Below, in pieces: positions 24,401-33,176 of a DNA stretch of 64,000 bases. Origin of the DNA: Chionis minor (taxonomy: Eukaryota > Chordata > Aves > Charadriiformes > Chionididae); assembly GCA_013398295.1 (NCBI GenBank), contig VZSF01003227.1, positions 2,144,225 to 2,208,224 of the forward strand. Direction: 5' to 3'. The translations under genes and the position numbers were made by a program. The notes beneath the pieces were generated by a model, which was not told where the DNA came from, did no database searches, and saw nothing but the letters and a program-made list of their open reading frames with translations. Position 1 is the stretch's first letter; every line of letters begins with the position of its first letter.

Positions 24401-27400
24401 ACAACCTCAGGCGGTTCATTGCCCAGCTCTAGGTTTTCTGTAGAAATGTCCTCTTTTGAATTAGATTGTAATTCAATAGTTGTAGGCTCTTGGGAGAATT
24501 TGGGAAAAGAATGCAGGGCCTGTTTGTTCAGCTGGAGGCCGGGAGGCATGAAACCTGGCTTTCATCTCCAGGTCTTCTGTTCACAACCTGTGCAACCTTG
24601 GGCAAGGCTTATAACCTGACTCCCCTTCGTTCTCCCCTCCAGCAAAGCAGAAGGGAGGTGTTTCCTCCTGCAAAGAGGTGGAAGGTCCCAGGACGTGGCG
24701 CAGGAGAGAAGGTCTGTTAGGAGGACTTGAGGGTCAACCTTTAATAGCAAAGCCAGCCTGGGGGGTGGTGGGAAGAGAGGGCTTTTGCAGTAGGTACAGT
24801 GTCCTTCACGTTGCTGCAGATACAGGTCTATGTAAAGTTGTTTATCGTTAAAAGAGTGGCAGTTAAGGAGGTTACCGCTGCAGGTGTTCCTTATGGTTTT
24901 CCTTATGGGCTGCATCTCGGCTGGCAAGGGGAATGCAAGAGTCTTGGCAAGAGCCAGAGGACTGAAGAGCCATGCAACTCTGCCTGCGAGCAGAAGGGCA
25001 GCGCAGGTGGAGGGTCCTCTGGCCTCACAAGTCAGTTCAGTCCTGCTCGGGAGCACTGATGCGAGTCCAGTGTCCCTTTGATGATACAGGTTTCTGATAA
25101 CTAAGGCTAAGGAGAAATTGTTAGCATAGAACTAATTGCGCGGCAGCATCTGACCCAGCTGTAAATTGCATTTGGACAAGAAAGGCACTGAAACTGTACC
25201 TGCAGTTATAGACCCTGAGCTGACACTGTTACTGTTCTCCATCTGCTCTCATTCTGCCTCACGTCTTCTCAGCAAGAATTCTTTGGTGGTAGAGGGCAGT
25301 GCGGGGGCTAGACAGAGCACCAGTTAATAGGAGTGTGTGCAGATTATCAGCAGATTGTCTGAAACCAAAGTCAATCCTAATCTGAATTCAGATCCCCTTT
25401 TTCCTGCTGGTGCTGGCATGTTCTGTATACATAGGGAGCAAGTGTATTTAGTTAAAGAGTCAAGAGCTCTGTGTCCTCTTCTGTGAAACATCTGATTTTC
25501 CTGTGTGAAATTTCTCAGACATTAGCAAATTCATCTGTGGCTTAAAATGTTGAATAACCAGTGTCAATGCTGGCTTCTTCCCTTAGGTGGAGCAAAAGAT
25601 GAAGGCGATGATGCTCAGGACCTTCGGAGAACAGAGTCGGACAGCATTTTAAAGAAGGTATTGCTTGGTTTATCTGTCTGCTGACACCAAGTTCGGATTT
25701 CAAGAGAGTGACAATTCAAGTCTTGAAAAATGCCTGAATTTCTTGACAATTAGATGTATCCTAAGAAGTTAAAAATAAACCAAAATTGGAAACATACAGC
25801 CAAGAAGGCTCTGCTGTAGCTAGAATCCTGACTTGAAAACCATTGCAAATGAGTAGTATTCCTTTGTGGCACAGGTTATTTGCCATCTGTCTGCAGATCA
25901 GCTAAAGCATGTGTTTAATTATCCATCATTATTGAAATGATAAGGTCAACTATAACCTTGCACCTAATCTTGCCATGGATCGATCCATGATATAACTGCA
26001 AAATGATACCTAATTAACATTTTATTTTATATGATTTTAACTTGCCTAAAAACATGCATGAATTCTCCCAGAATGGAAGATGGAGGGGGGTTTAATGTAT
26101 CTGTCATTAGTTCAGCTTCAGAACACATTTGCTGTGATTTCTCATTTGTCCTCATATTAAATCTGTGATCTTTTCATAGGGTGGAAATGCTAATCTGATG
26201 TTCATGTTGAAAAGGAATAACGAGGTAAGAATTGATTCTGTTGCTCAGCTGTTTCCTTCATTTAAGCGGCAAGTGAATTTGTCTCAATAGGTGATAATGT
26301 AGAAGAAAATGCATTTCATTTGCTGGAGCGCATGTAGACTTTTAAATACATTAAGCTGAACCCACTGTGTCATTTATTTGTTTAACCTTGGATGTTCAGA
26401 CAGGGAATTCACTGATTGTCATCTGCTTGCCAGCAGGATGATACGGGCTGATTATAGGCAGCAAGGGTTAATTACCACTAGGATGCGCTGGGCTGTATTT
26501 ATTGTGCATTTGCAGAGGGAGTTTAATTTTATGTTGCAGGTGCAGTGAATTGGGGCAATTAGATTTCTATTCTCCCTTTGATACACATTCGTAACTCCCG
26601 ATTAGCATTAATGGCAGAACGAGAAGCAGTTCCCTTAATCCTGGCTATCACATCAGTATTGCAAATACCGCAGTGTTTTTTCTTCTACTCAAGAGTAATT
26701 GTAGGATGTGAGAGGTGCAGAGAAATTTTTAGCTTGGCTAAAAATACATTTAGGTATAGGGCATCGTTCCAAAGTAGCTCACTCTGTGTTGATGCAGGAT
26801 GTGTTTGCATTTACCTGTATTTTCAGAGGTTCTCCATGAACACACCTGCTGCACTTGTGTGCCTACGGTACTGCAGTTTTTCTGTCTAATGACAGCGGGA
26901 CTTGTACGGGTCAGCCAGGTGTGGAAGGATGCAAATAGTTCATATTCATTTTAAGACGACTTCTTTTTTTTCCCCTTGAAGGGAAAAAACCGTGATTTTT
27001 TTTAAGTGAACTGCCGGGTTTCATCCCAATTACTCTGCTTTTTCTTGAGCAAGCTGATGCAGTGGGAAATGGTTTGCAGAGGCAACCCAGGAGTTCCCAT
27101 GAGGTCTGTGCTGTTGGGTGCTTCTACAGGAATTTCTGCCGCACTGACAGCTAGGAAAGTGAGGAAGACGGTGCCAGGCACCTCTGAGAGAAGTCCAAGG
27201 GATGTATTTGTGTACTGGGGGATGACGCAGTGGTTGCAAGTGGAGAGTGAGGAAAAAAATAGGGATGGCCGTACAGCTGGTCAGACCCACTGGTGGGTCA
27301 CGGCGGAAAAGGAGGGTGCTTTGCGCATACCCTGGCACCCAGTGAGATCTAATAGCAACGCTTTTGTTTTCTCGCAGCAGGTCCTCCAAACCATTACCAG

Positions 27401-30400
27401 CCTCCATAAGCTGCTCAGTGCTTTGCAGGTAGGCTTGGCCCTTCATCGCGCTTTTGCATGCCGCTTGCCCAAAACTGCGCATCCCGCCTGCCAGGAAGAG
27501 CCGCTCGCGCTTCGCCCCCCACCTCCCCTTCCCCTTTGCCTGTCGCTTCCCTGCGTGCCGGCTCGCAGGCGGCGTGCCGGCGGGGGGTAGGAAGAGCTGC
27601 TGCCCAAGCGGGCCGGTGCTCGCCCGAATTTGGGAAGCTGGTGGGGGAGATGCTCTGCCAGCGTCCTCCGGCTGTAAGGCAGCAGTTCTGAGCTGTGAAC
27701 GTGGTGGGGGAAGAGGGGCTTTGATACAGCACCCTGAGATTTTCAGGGATGGAGGCTCTCTCCGTGGAGAGGGCACTGCAGTGATTTGTGCCCCCTCCCT
27801 CCCAGGGCGTCGTGCTGCAGCAGGACACCTACATCGAGGACCAGAAGCTGGCTCTGAGCGAGAGGGCTCTGACACGAAGCTTCTTCCGGCCAACCTCGCT
27901 GCTGGAGCAGGAGAAGCAGCGCAACCTGGAGAAGCAGCGCCAGGAGTTGGCCAACCTGAAGAAGCAGCAGACACAGCACCAGGAGGAGCGGCGGAGGAGA
28001 GAGAAGGAGTGGGAGGTCCGGGAGAAGGAGCTGGCAGAGCAGGAGGCCCACCTGGCACAGCGAGAGGAGCAGGTCCAGAGAGGGTGGCAGGATCTCGAGC
28101 GGGAGCGAGAGGAGCTGCAGGTGAAGAAGGCCTCCTACCAGCTTGACCTGGAGAGGCTTCGCGCGGCACAGAAGCAGCTGGAGAGGGAGAAGGTGCAGTT
28201 CAAGCAAGACATGGAGCGATTGGCGCAAATGCGGCAGGAGCCTGACCACAACCAGGTAAATGGTGCCAACGGCTGGGCTGCTGGGGAAGCCATGCTCCAC
28301 AGGGAGCTCCCAGACAGCTCCCGGGCCAGCTGCGTGCCAGCATTCATAGACGGACACCAGCCCAGCCCCAGACACACGCGGTCTGGTATTTCTTGCTCTT
28401 TTCTTGCACTCGTTGTGCACTGTTGTGGGCTGCATTTGCTGCGGGGCTGCGTTTGCTGCACCTCCACGAGCTGCCGAGGCATTGCCCGCCTTGATGCAGC
28501 GGGGCGAATTCAGGATGCCTGGCGGGTCCTGAGCAGTAGATGGTTGCAACAGCCCCAGCTCTGTCCACTGTGCTGTGCCGAGCGTTGGCGGGCAGTGCGG
28601 CGGAGGTGGCTGGCTTGCAGAGAATCCCCTAGGCAATCCCAGGAGGTCAATATCGCCTTTGATGTTTGCCTTCACCCCATGGGGGCTGAGCTCTGGGGGA
28701 GCGGTCAGGCAGATGAGACATCCTTTTCTGAAACAGCCTGAGGGTTGCCTGCACCCTCCAGCTGTCACAAGAGCCACTTGCGAGGCTGGTAACTGCAGGG
28801 GAAGGCTCTTTGTACGCTTACATCCATCTCCACAAGCATCCTTGATACCTAGCAAAGAGGTGGGTGTTGTCCCCGTCCTAAAGAAAGTGGGGCACCTGCA
28901 GTCTGGTCATGGCTCAGTGAGCAAAGGTCGCTGGCTCTGCTGCAAGAGGCTTCTGGCATCTGCCTGCCCACACACAGATCCTGCTCTCTGCCTTTTTCAG
29001 CAAGCTGGGGTTTATTTTTTTACAACTGTGCAGCAGCCTGGCTGAGGAGAGCAAGCATCCGTTGGCAAAAGATGGACTGAATTTGAATCTTAAGCCTGTT
29101 GTTGATTGTTTGTTTGTTTGGAACTCTCTAATTCTGAATGTAATTTGCTTAGAGCTGTAGCAGAATTAGTTTATAAATGTTGGATTGCAGAATGGAAATG
29201 ATTTTGGGTGCCTGAATGGAGTAATTGCGGAGCTCAGCAGTGAGCTCTGAAAAGCAAATCATCAGAGGAGGGCTTGCTCCCTCCCACCCTCCTTCCTGAT
29301 CAGGCCAGAAGTTTTTCCGAGCAGACAGGGAAGCCGTTCCAGCATCGAGCACACATAGACATGCAGGGATACGGATGCTACGGGAGAGGCTGAGAGGTAA
29401 AATAACTGCGAGGCCTGGGGGATCAGGAGAAGGAAACACCTTTTCGAGGCAGGTATCTTACTGACATTTCAGAGCTATTAATAGAGGGTTTGGTGAGGCT
29501 TTGTTGAGCTGTTGTTTTGATCTTTCCTTTGAATGTGCAGGCTCAATTACATCCCGAGACAGCCGTTAGGAAAACAAAAAAAAAAAAAAAAATCAGGAAA
29601 AATTTTTTTGCTTTCATCTTTTGCTTGGAAAGGCTTCCTTTGACACATGCCGCTCCGGTGCTGTGTGCTGGCGTTCCCCTGCCGGAGAGGCACACTTCTC
29701 CTTGGCCTTCTGCCACCTTTTTGTGTGTGCGAACGATGCAGGGTGAGTCTTGGTGTCGAGATCTTAGAGAATATTTGCCCTTGGCTTGTTGATACATAGC
29801 GTAGTACATGTAGGAGCAAAAGATACTGGAGCGTTACTCTTTATATGCCTCTTGTCTTTGATTTAAACAGAGAGGGCTTCTTCTCTCATTGCTTTGCCTG
29901 GATGGGGACCACTTCTTAGCTGGTGAACGAGCTGGATGTTCACGAGAACAACCTCTGCCTCTCCGAGTGGTCTGGGACAGACCTGTCCTATCCTGGTTCT
30001 CTGCTAGCCGCTTTTATGTCCCAATGAAACACTTTTCTTTTCCTTTATAGGTTTCAAATCTACATGAGAAACTTGCAAGAGTCTCTTCCCAGTCCAGCAT
30101 CGATGACTCCTCCAAGCAGAAGAGCCCTTCCCTTCCAAAACAAGGGCACTTTGATGCAGAACTGTCTGTCTCCCCCAAAAGGAACAGTCTTTCAAGGACA
30201 CACAAAGAGAAAAGCACTTTCCATTTGCTTAGCACAACAAACCAGACTAACAAGGCAGCTGAGGAACAGCCCCAGCTGCCTACCCGCCTCTTCAGTTTAG
30301 CCAAACCAAAGGAGAAGAAGGAAAAGAAGAAAAAGGGCAGGGGACATCGCTCCCAACAGTCCGGTGAGTGTCATGTCGGGGGAGATCGTAGGTGTGTTTT

Positions 30401-31260
30401 CAGGGTCAGTGAGCTGGCTTTTCCCTCCACCCAGTGAACTTGTGGAAGCTGTGAAATCTAGCATTGAGTGTGGATGGTAACACGGGGATGGAGAAGATCA
30501 GCTGTGATGAGTGGAGTTCCCAGCTTGAAGTGATCTTCCGTGGGCTTTTCTACCTGTTCTGCAGCCCCCGGGCTTGCCAGAGGGACACACTCTGGTCCCT
30601 GCTCCTTCCCTTCCCCCTCACATCCTGAGCAACCTCTGAGGGCTGGATTCTCCCTTTATTTTTCAGCTTGCTGTGCTTCAAGGAGGAAAATGTCCTGCTT
30701 CAGTGTATGTGCTTTCAGGAGCTGCTGTTGGGCTGTTCCTGGCTGTTGCAGCCCCTGCGGCTTTGCCGTCTGCTTTAACCCTGTTGTAGTTTGGAAGAGA
30801 TACCCACAACCCTTCTGGTGGCCTCTCCCTGCCCCTCGAGCTGGTCTATCTTGTCTCTTGATCTGAAAAAATAAAAAACGCGCAGGTTTTTTTCTCTGAT
30901 AGTTTTACATCCCCTTAGGACTTGGTTCTGCACCTCAAAACTCTGACCCACATGAAATTTGATCTTCTGCCCTCAGGTGACCGGCTTTATCCATATTAAC
31001 TCACTGTTGTTTTCCAACTTATGCACAGAAAAGCTCACCAATTATGAGATGTAATTTCATGGTGGCTCATCAGGGACCTGCATGTCTTTTAAGGTCCCCA
31101 GTGGATCTGGCAGACAGCGGGGTTTCCGTGCACATGGAGTCCTGCTCTGCCTGCTGTATTCCTGTATTCCCATAGTGATTCCCACCTGTTTGGGTTTTTT
31201 TCTACTGCAGATTCTCACTCGTCAGAAGCACCTCCGGAGGGTGAGGAGATCTTCTGCTGA
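384..31260 (+). CDS. AKAP13: AKAP13 (AKAP-Lbc) C-terminal part, 22 spliced coding exons, 5' partial
   Basis: A-kinase anchoring protein 13 is a cytoplasmic scaffold that binds PKA and activates RhoA through its DH-PH module. Joined exons: 384-489, 6986-7157, 10354-10421, 11357-11423, 12627-12762, 13728-13840, 14553-14699, 15311-15561, 16188-16313, 16418-16535, 17074-17322, 20323-20399, 21780-21961, 22042-22124, 22444-22623, 23356-23520, 25587-25657, 26180-26224, 27378-27428, 27806-28255, 30051-30363, 31211-31260. All introns are GT-AG and all phases agree, giving 1072 residues and a TGA stop. In this numbering: Lys/Glu-rich linker about 36-60, C1 domain 64-109, DH about 262-458, PH about 490-595, coiled coil about 803-952, Lys-rich tail, and the C-terminus EGEEIFC. 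The family's full length is about 2800 residues, so the N-terminal part with the PKA-binding helix is outside the window. Identity rests on recalled family sequence and on adjacent KLHL25. Confidence 0.96.
1778..1942 (+). repeat. First copy of 165-bp duplicated segment
   Basis: Apparently identical to 3414-3578 (offset 1636). It is followed directly by a single N at 1943, a typical sign of a sequence join. Part of a probable assembly false duplication. Confidence 0.9.
2469..3412 (+). repeat. First copy of 944-bp duplicated segment
   Basis: Matches 3781-4724 with constant offset 1312 and no difference that I could see. It is followed by a single N at 3413, where the sequence jumps back into the second copy of the 165-bp segment. 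Confidence 0.9.
3414..3578 (+). repeat. Second copy of 165-bp duplicated segment
   Basis: Repeat of 1778-1942. Here it continues into a TA tract and tctc, then the N gap. In the first copy the same point is followed by N and T-rich/TA-rich sequence. Confidence 0.9.
3595..3780. other. Assembly gap (186 N)
   Basis: A run of N between the second copies of the two duplicated segments. The corresponding place in the first copy is 1944-2468, which may be the missing sequence. Confidence 0.99.
3781..4724 (+). repeat. Second copy of 944-bp duplicated segment
   Basis: Repeat of 2469-3412. This copy continues into unique intron sequence (from 4725), so it is probably the one in true chromosomal context. 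Confidence 0.9.
4600..5140 (+). promoter_or_regulatory. AKAP13: CpG-rich intronic patch, candidate internal AKAP13 promoter
   Basis: By eye about 30 CpGs fall in roughly 540 bases, many more than in the surrounding AT-rich intron. It includes a 25-codon ATG-initiated frame ending in phase at a strong splice donor (4763-4837). AKAP13 is known to make shorter isoforms from alternative starts, so an internal promoter is plausible but unproven. Confidence 0.35.
4763..4837 (+). CDS. Candidate alternative first coding exon of AKAP13
   Basis: ATG at 4763 (A at -3) opens 25 codons beginning MSIKWNKF and ending LKHWE at GAG|gtaaga. It ends in phase 0, which is exactly what the next known exon (6986) needs. 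Splicing would give a 25-residue N-terminus joined to the Lys/Glu linker, C1, DH and PH. A two-codon upstream ORF (ATG at 4716) precedes it. There is no expression evidence, and chance is possible. Confidence 0.3.
6986..7157 (+). CDS. AKAP13: AKAP13 exon: Lys/Glu linker and first half of C1 domain
   Basis: The acceptor is tctcggcag and the donor is GCAA|gtaagt. It starts in phase 0 with a highly charged run of KEK/KDK repeats. It then begins the C1 domain with NGHLF, the first His, and the first CxxC pair (CYHC), and ends just after the third Cys. The last base starts a split Asn codon. Confidence 0.95.
7158..10353 (+). other. AKAP13: AKAP13 intron within the C1 domain
   Basis: This 3.2 kb intron splits the C1 domain coding sequence. 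I see poly-T and T-rich stretches (about 10041-10075) but no exon, repeat family or regulatory site that I can support. Confidence 0.8.
10354..10421 (+). CDS. AKAP13: AKAP13 exon: second half of C1 domain
   Basis: The acceptor is cttttcacag and the donor is AAG|gtaaga. It encodes [20 protein letters not shown], which supplies the remaining Cys and His ligands of the C1 zinc-binding fold. It ends in phase 0. Confidence 0.95.
11101..11225. repeat. Mixed TG/TA microsatellite
   Basis: About 125 bases of alternating purine-pyrimidine sequence (tgtgtg, atatat, gtgtgtaata, taatatat) in the intron before the exon at 11357. It is likely polymorphic and may adopt unusual DNA structure. Confidence 0.9.
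11357..11423 (+). CDS. AKAP13: AKAP13 exon between C1 and DH domains
   Basis: The acceptor is tttctttcag and the donor is AAAA|gtaaga. It encodes a short linker with the family motif [17 protein letters not shown]. It ends one base into a Ser codon. Confidence 0.93.
12627..12762 (+). CDS. AKAP13: AKAP13 exon, Ser-rich linker
   Basis: The acceptor is cttcccttgcag and the donor is GG|gtaagg. The product includes [11 protein letters not shown] and [13 protein letters not shown]. This is a Ser-rich, probably disordered and phosphorylatable linker that matches the AKAP13 family at this point. Confidence 0.93.
13728..13840 (+). CDS. AKAP13: AKAP13 exon, linker before DH
   Basis: The acceptor is tttttctgcag and the donor is GAGG|gtaaga. 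It encodes [20 protein letters not shown] followed by SMESLVDEG, the conserved linker upstream of the Rho-GEF domain. Confidence 0.93.
14553..14699 (+). CDS. AKAP13: AKAP13 exon leading into DH domain
   Basis: The donor is TACG|gtgaga. The acceptor (gctttgtgaag) has a poor pyrimidine tract, which is unusual among the exons here. The product [20 protein letters not shown], then AESW and VVKRQDVIY, is the segment just before and at the start of the DH domain. Confidence 0.92.
15311..15561 (+). CDS. AKAP13: AKAP13 exon: DH (Rho-GEF) domain, N-terminal part
   Basis: The acceptor is tcctctacag and the donor is CAA|gtaagc. It encodes [16 protein letters not shown] (DH conserved region 1) and then [13 protein letters not shown]. 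In this family, conserved region 1 contacts Rho GTPase switch 1. It ends in phase 0. Confidence 0.96.
16188..16313 (+). CDS. AKAP13: AKAP13 exon: DH domain, middle
   Basis: The acceptor is caatgtcttgcag and the donor is AAG|gtaggg. It is 42 codons in phase 0 at both ends, including [20 protein letters not shown] and DKRFQAFVK from the helical core of the DH domain. Confidence 0.95.
16418..16535 (+). CDS. AKAP13: AKAP13 exon: DH domain conserved region 3
   Basis: It lies 104 bases after the previous exon, so the intron is very short. The acceptor is tccttag and the donor is AAAG|gtaggg. The product [18 protein letters not shown] is the hallmark CR3 helix of Dbl-family exchange factors. Confidence 0.96.
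17074..17322 (+). CDS. AKAP13: AKAP13 exon: end of DH domain and DH-PH linker
   Basis: The acceptor is ctgttcaaag and the donor is AAAG|gtaaga. It encodes [20 protein letters not shown] (last DH helix) and then [15 protein letters not shown], the entry to the PH domain. A CR1 element starts almost directly after its donor. Confidence 0.96.
17340..17785 (+). mobile_element. CR1 LINE 3' fragment
   Basis: The sequence reads like an avian CR1 3' end: ggagaagagaaggttgagg, gacaggacaagaggaaatgg, ggaacaggctgcccaggg, ggtggtggaatc, then a tail ending gattctatgtttctatgatt. It lies in plus orientation, the same as AKAP13, and starts within about 20 bases of the splice donor at 17323. It is a 5'-truncated, non-coding copy; the ORFs inside are fragments of the old reverse transcriptase region or its UTR. 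Confidence 0.93.
17786..20322 (+). other. AKAP13: Rest of AKAP13 intron between DH and PH exons
   Basis: It contains the second CR1 fragment (18528-18800). The interval between the two CR1 copies (17786-18527) is moderately GC-rich and shows no gene. From 18801 to 20322 I see nothing specific. Confidence 0.75.
18528..18800 (+). mobile_element. Second CR1 LINE 3' fragment
   Basis: Matches the same family landmarks (agtgacaggacaagaggtaa, ggaagaggctgcccagag, ttggactagatgatctcc, cccctctgattctgtga). It differs enough from the element at 17340 to be another subfamily or insertion. It is shorter at its 5' end. Confidence 0.9.
20323..20399 (+). CDS. AKAP13: AKAP13 exon: PH domain, early strands
   Basis: The acceptor is tttcttttgcag and the donor is CTG|gtaagg. 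It encodes [20 protein letters not shown] followed by VFASL, the second and third beta-strands of the PH domain. It ends in phase 0. Confidence 0.95.
21780..21961 (+). CDS. AKAP13: AKAP13 exon: PH domain, C-terminal half
   Basis: The acceptor is ttccttccatctgaag and the donor is AT|gtaagt. It encodes [20 protein letters not shown], then GLFLISMG and [13 protein letters not shown]. The last holds the Trp of the closing PH helix. Confidence 0.95.
22042..22124 (+). CDS. AKAP13: AKAP13 exon after PH domain
   Basis: It lies 80 bases after the PH exon. The acceptor is ctcttctccag and the donor is AAAG|gtaaaa. It encodes an acidic-then-basic segment (DRDEDEGVP ... VRGLK) that begins the post-PH helix. 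Confidence 0.92.
22444..22623 (+). CDS. AKAP13: AKAP13 exon: post-PH coiled-coil segment
   Basis: The acceptor is taacccccacag and the donor is GAAG|gtgagc. It encodes [20 protein letters not shown], a short heptad-like helix, and then [15 protein letters not shown], conserved in the family. Confidence 0.95.
23356..23520 (+). CDS. AKAP13: AKAP13 exon, conserved [16 protein letters not shown] segment
   Basis: The acceptor is ttttttatcag and the donor is AAGT|gtgagt. The product contains [20 protein letters not shown], a strongly conserved AKAP13 segment whose basic motif before a Ser/Thr could be a phosphorylation site (inference). Confidence 0.95.
23521..25586 (+). other. AKAP13: AKAP13 intron, no visible features
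   Basis: A 2.1 kb intron between the LPRRAETF exon and the acidic exon. I see no repeat or conserved element I can support. Confidence 0.7.
25587..25657 (+). CDS. AKAP13: AKAP13 exon, acidic [10 protein letters not shown] segment
   Basis: The acceptor is cttcttcccttag. The donor is AAG|gtattg, weaker than the others. It encodes an acidic stretch and [13 protein letters not shown]. It ends in phase 0. Confidence 0.92.
26180..26224 (+). CDS. AKAP13: AKAP13 microexon (15 codons)
   Basis: The acceptor is cttttcatag and the donor is GAG|gtaaga. It is 45 bases, phase 0 at both ends, encoding [15 protein letters not shown]. Skipping it would keep the frame. Confidence 0.92.
26400..26640. promoter_or_regulatory. 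Candidate intronic conserved element with TAAT motifs
   Basis: A low-repeat, balanced-composition stretch with several homeodomain-type cores (ggttaattac, gcaattag, gattagcattaatgg). It resembles vertebrate non-coding enhancers by eye, but conservation was not tested. Confidence 0.25.
27378..27428 (+). CDS. AKAP13: AKAP13 small exon (17 codons) with tandem acceptor
   Basis: It encodes [17 protein letters not shown], with donor CAG|gtaggc. The acceptor is a NAGNAG (cgcagcag). I chose the first AG because the family has a Gln here. The second would remove only that Gln. Phase 0 at both ends. Confidence 0.92.
27806..28255 (+). CDS. AKAP13: AKAP13 exon: main C-terminal coiled coil
   Basis: The largest coding exon here, 150 codons, phase 0 at both ends. 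The acceptor is cctccctcccag and the donor is CAG|gtaaat. It starts [15 protein letters not shown] and continues as a long Glu/Gln/Arg/Lys-rich helix with heptad character. In AKAP13 this region mediates self-association and protein binding. It is clearly more GC-rich than the other exons. Confidence 0.96.
28256..30050 (+). other. AKAP13: AKAP13 intron, GC-rich at its 5' side
   Basis: A 1.8 kb intron after the coiled-coil exon. The first 500 bases keep the high GC of that exon. A poly-A tract lies near 29575-29592. No other feature seen. Confidence 0.7.
30051..30363 (+). CDS. AKAP13: AKAP13 exon: Ser-rich and Lys-rich tail
   Basis: The acceptor is ttcctttatag and the donor is TCCG|gtgagt. 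It encodes a Ser-rich region with [18 protein letters not shown] and then [20 protein letters not shown], a polybasic stretch that could bind acidic lipids or act in nuclear localisation (inference). Confidence 0.95.
31211..31260 (+). CDS. AKAP13: AKAP13 terminal coding exon
   Basis: The acceptor is tttttttctactgcag. The split Asp codon and 15 further residues end [13 protein letters not shown] before TGA at 31258-31260. The acidic end EGEEIFC matches the known AKAP13 C-terminus. Confidence 0.95.
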
Positions 31261-33157
31261 GCAGGGACACTTCTGTCGGTCACTCTTGGCATTGGTACAG
31301 TGGACATCTCCCTGCCCGCCCCACAGCACACTGCTGGTGACTGCATCTGACAAGCGTCTGGAGGTTTTAAATAAAACACGTGATGAAGTCTGCTCAGCGG
31401 TGGGAAAAGGGCCTCTCTCCTGTGGTTTTGCATGAATTCTCACCGCAGAGGCTGACTGCACGGCAAACAGAACCATCTCTCTGTGCAAACCTTGGGTTAA
31501 ATGGATTGGGATAGATGTTTTCTGTCTCTTCTTACTGCTAAAGGATGAGAGAACATAGCCTTAAGGGGTCTGTGCCTTCAAATTCCCCTTTTCTGGGGAA
31601 CAGAACCAAAACCAAGCATTTAGCAAAAGATTAGGATTCTACAAATGGTGCGTACACACTGGCATATATAGATATACTGTATATATACATATATGTGTCT
31701 ATGTATCCACTGGGATATGCTTACAGTCTGTACAGCCAAGCTTAGCTCGGCCCATGGGGATAGACGATACCTGATGACCTTCAGGGAGCGTGGAGATATT
31801 GAGTATCTTGCCCTTACTGCTCCGAGTGTAACACCACTGACGTGCGCGCCCCTTTCGTGCTCATGGTGTATGGACCATTCGGTTTCAGAAAGGTTCCTTA
31901 CACCAGGAAGCAGTAACAGCGTTCAAAACAAAAATGCAGAGGGAAAAAATAAAATTCAAAGTAATTCCGAAAGATTTCCATGGGGTAGAGGACTTAAATC
32001 TCAAACTGTTTTCAGAATCGAGCAGAACATCTTTGGGTATATTTAAAACGATGCAGAGAAGAGAAATTCGGTAGGCTTGTAAGGCAACCCCAGGGAGCCA
32101 GAACAAACTGTTCAAGTGGGAACAACTCTAAACAACATTTTTTTACTCATTCTCTTTGAGCTCCAGCTCACTCCTTCACATCCCCTAAGTAAAGATTATT
32201 CTTTTTGCCAGAATATCGTTCTCCAGTTGCATCTGACATCCCTTCATTACAAGCCTGATAACTTACTGGAGGGATGGCTGAAAACCTACTTTCTAGGGAC
32301 CTTTGTTCTGTTATTTGTATTTTTATTCCCCTACTTCTTGTGTTAACGCTGGGCTTCCGTTTCTCTGGATTCTGTCAGCTTCCCATGTTGGTTTCTAAGG
32401 CAGAGTGAGACAACGGCAATTTCAGAGCACTTCAGTGAGATGTCGCAGGTCAGGGGACCAAGTGCTGCGAGCAGAGCGAATGCCGAAGAGGCGGCTCCTA
32501 GTTCCTCTGCTGCTACGATACCGTGCACTTATTAACCATTTTTGGGGAGATAATACCTTCTCATGGGCAAAACCGCTGTGGGACAGGCCCGAAGGTCCAG
32601 CACGGCAGCTCCGTTTCCATCGCCGGGGGCTCCGGGGTGAAAGCGTCTGTGTGACCCCGCGCTGCCACCAGCAGAAGGGGGACGTCTGAGGGTGGCTCTC
32701 GCTGTGCCGACTGTGAGGTGTTTGTGCAGCTGTTGAATGCAGGGATGCGTTTGGCGGGGGAAAAGAAATGCTGCGAGCCAAACTTCTTTCCAAAATTACT
32801 GTTCTTCCGAACCCTCTCAGGGGAATTTGCCCGAGCGGATTTGTAAACGGTTACGAGACACTATCAGCTTCAAAATAGCTCAGGGGTTTGCTCAGAGTTT
32901 GAAGCTGTCAAGTGCATTTCCTTTCCTACTGGTTTTTCTGAAAAAATACACCTTTCTCTTCTTGCACTATTGTTTGATTTCAGTTTGCTCTCTGGCTTCT
33001 CACAAGCGAGTAACCCGCAGCAGTTTTCAGAGTTCGGTGCTGATGAGTACCAGCAGCATTGATGGGGAGGTGGATGCTTAAACTGGTCTGTCTTGGTCAG
33101 TGCAGGAATCCTAAACCGCCTGCTTGCTTCTGAAGCTCTCTATAAACTATAAAATTT

Positions 33158-33176
33158 AAAAAAAAAAAAAAAAAAA
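33158..33176. repeat. Poly-A tract in AKAP13 3' UTR
   Basis: An uninterrupted run of about 19 A followed by a GA-rich stretch. It could prime oligo-dT artificially and mimic a transcript end. Confidence 0.9.

Noticed and set aside
27030..28855. Long minus-strand open frames opposite the coiled-coil exon
   Set aside because: They are Pro/Ala/Leu-rich mirror images of a GC-rich plus-strand exon that has clear family identity.
33061..33081. Additional AKAP13 terminal exon at about 32983-33081 (SHKRVTRSSFQSS frame)
   Set aside because: The exon at 31211 already supplies the conserved EGEEIFC end and stop. The later frame lies in the 3' UTR.
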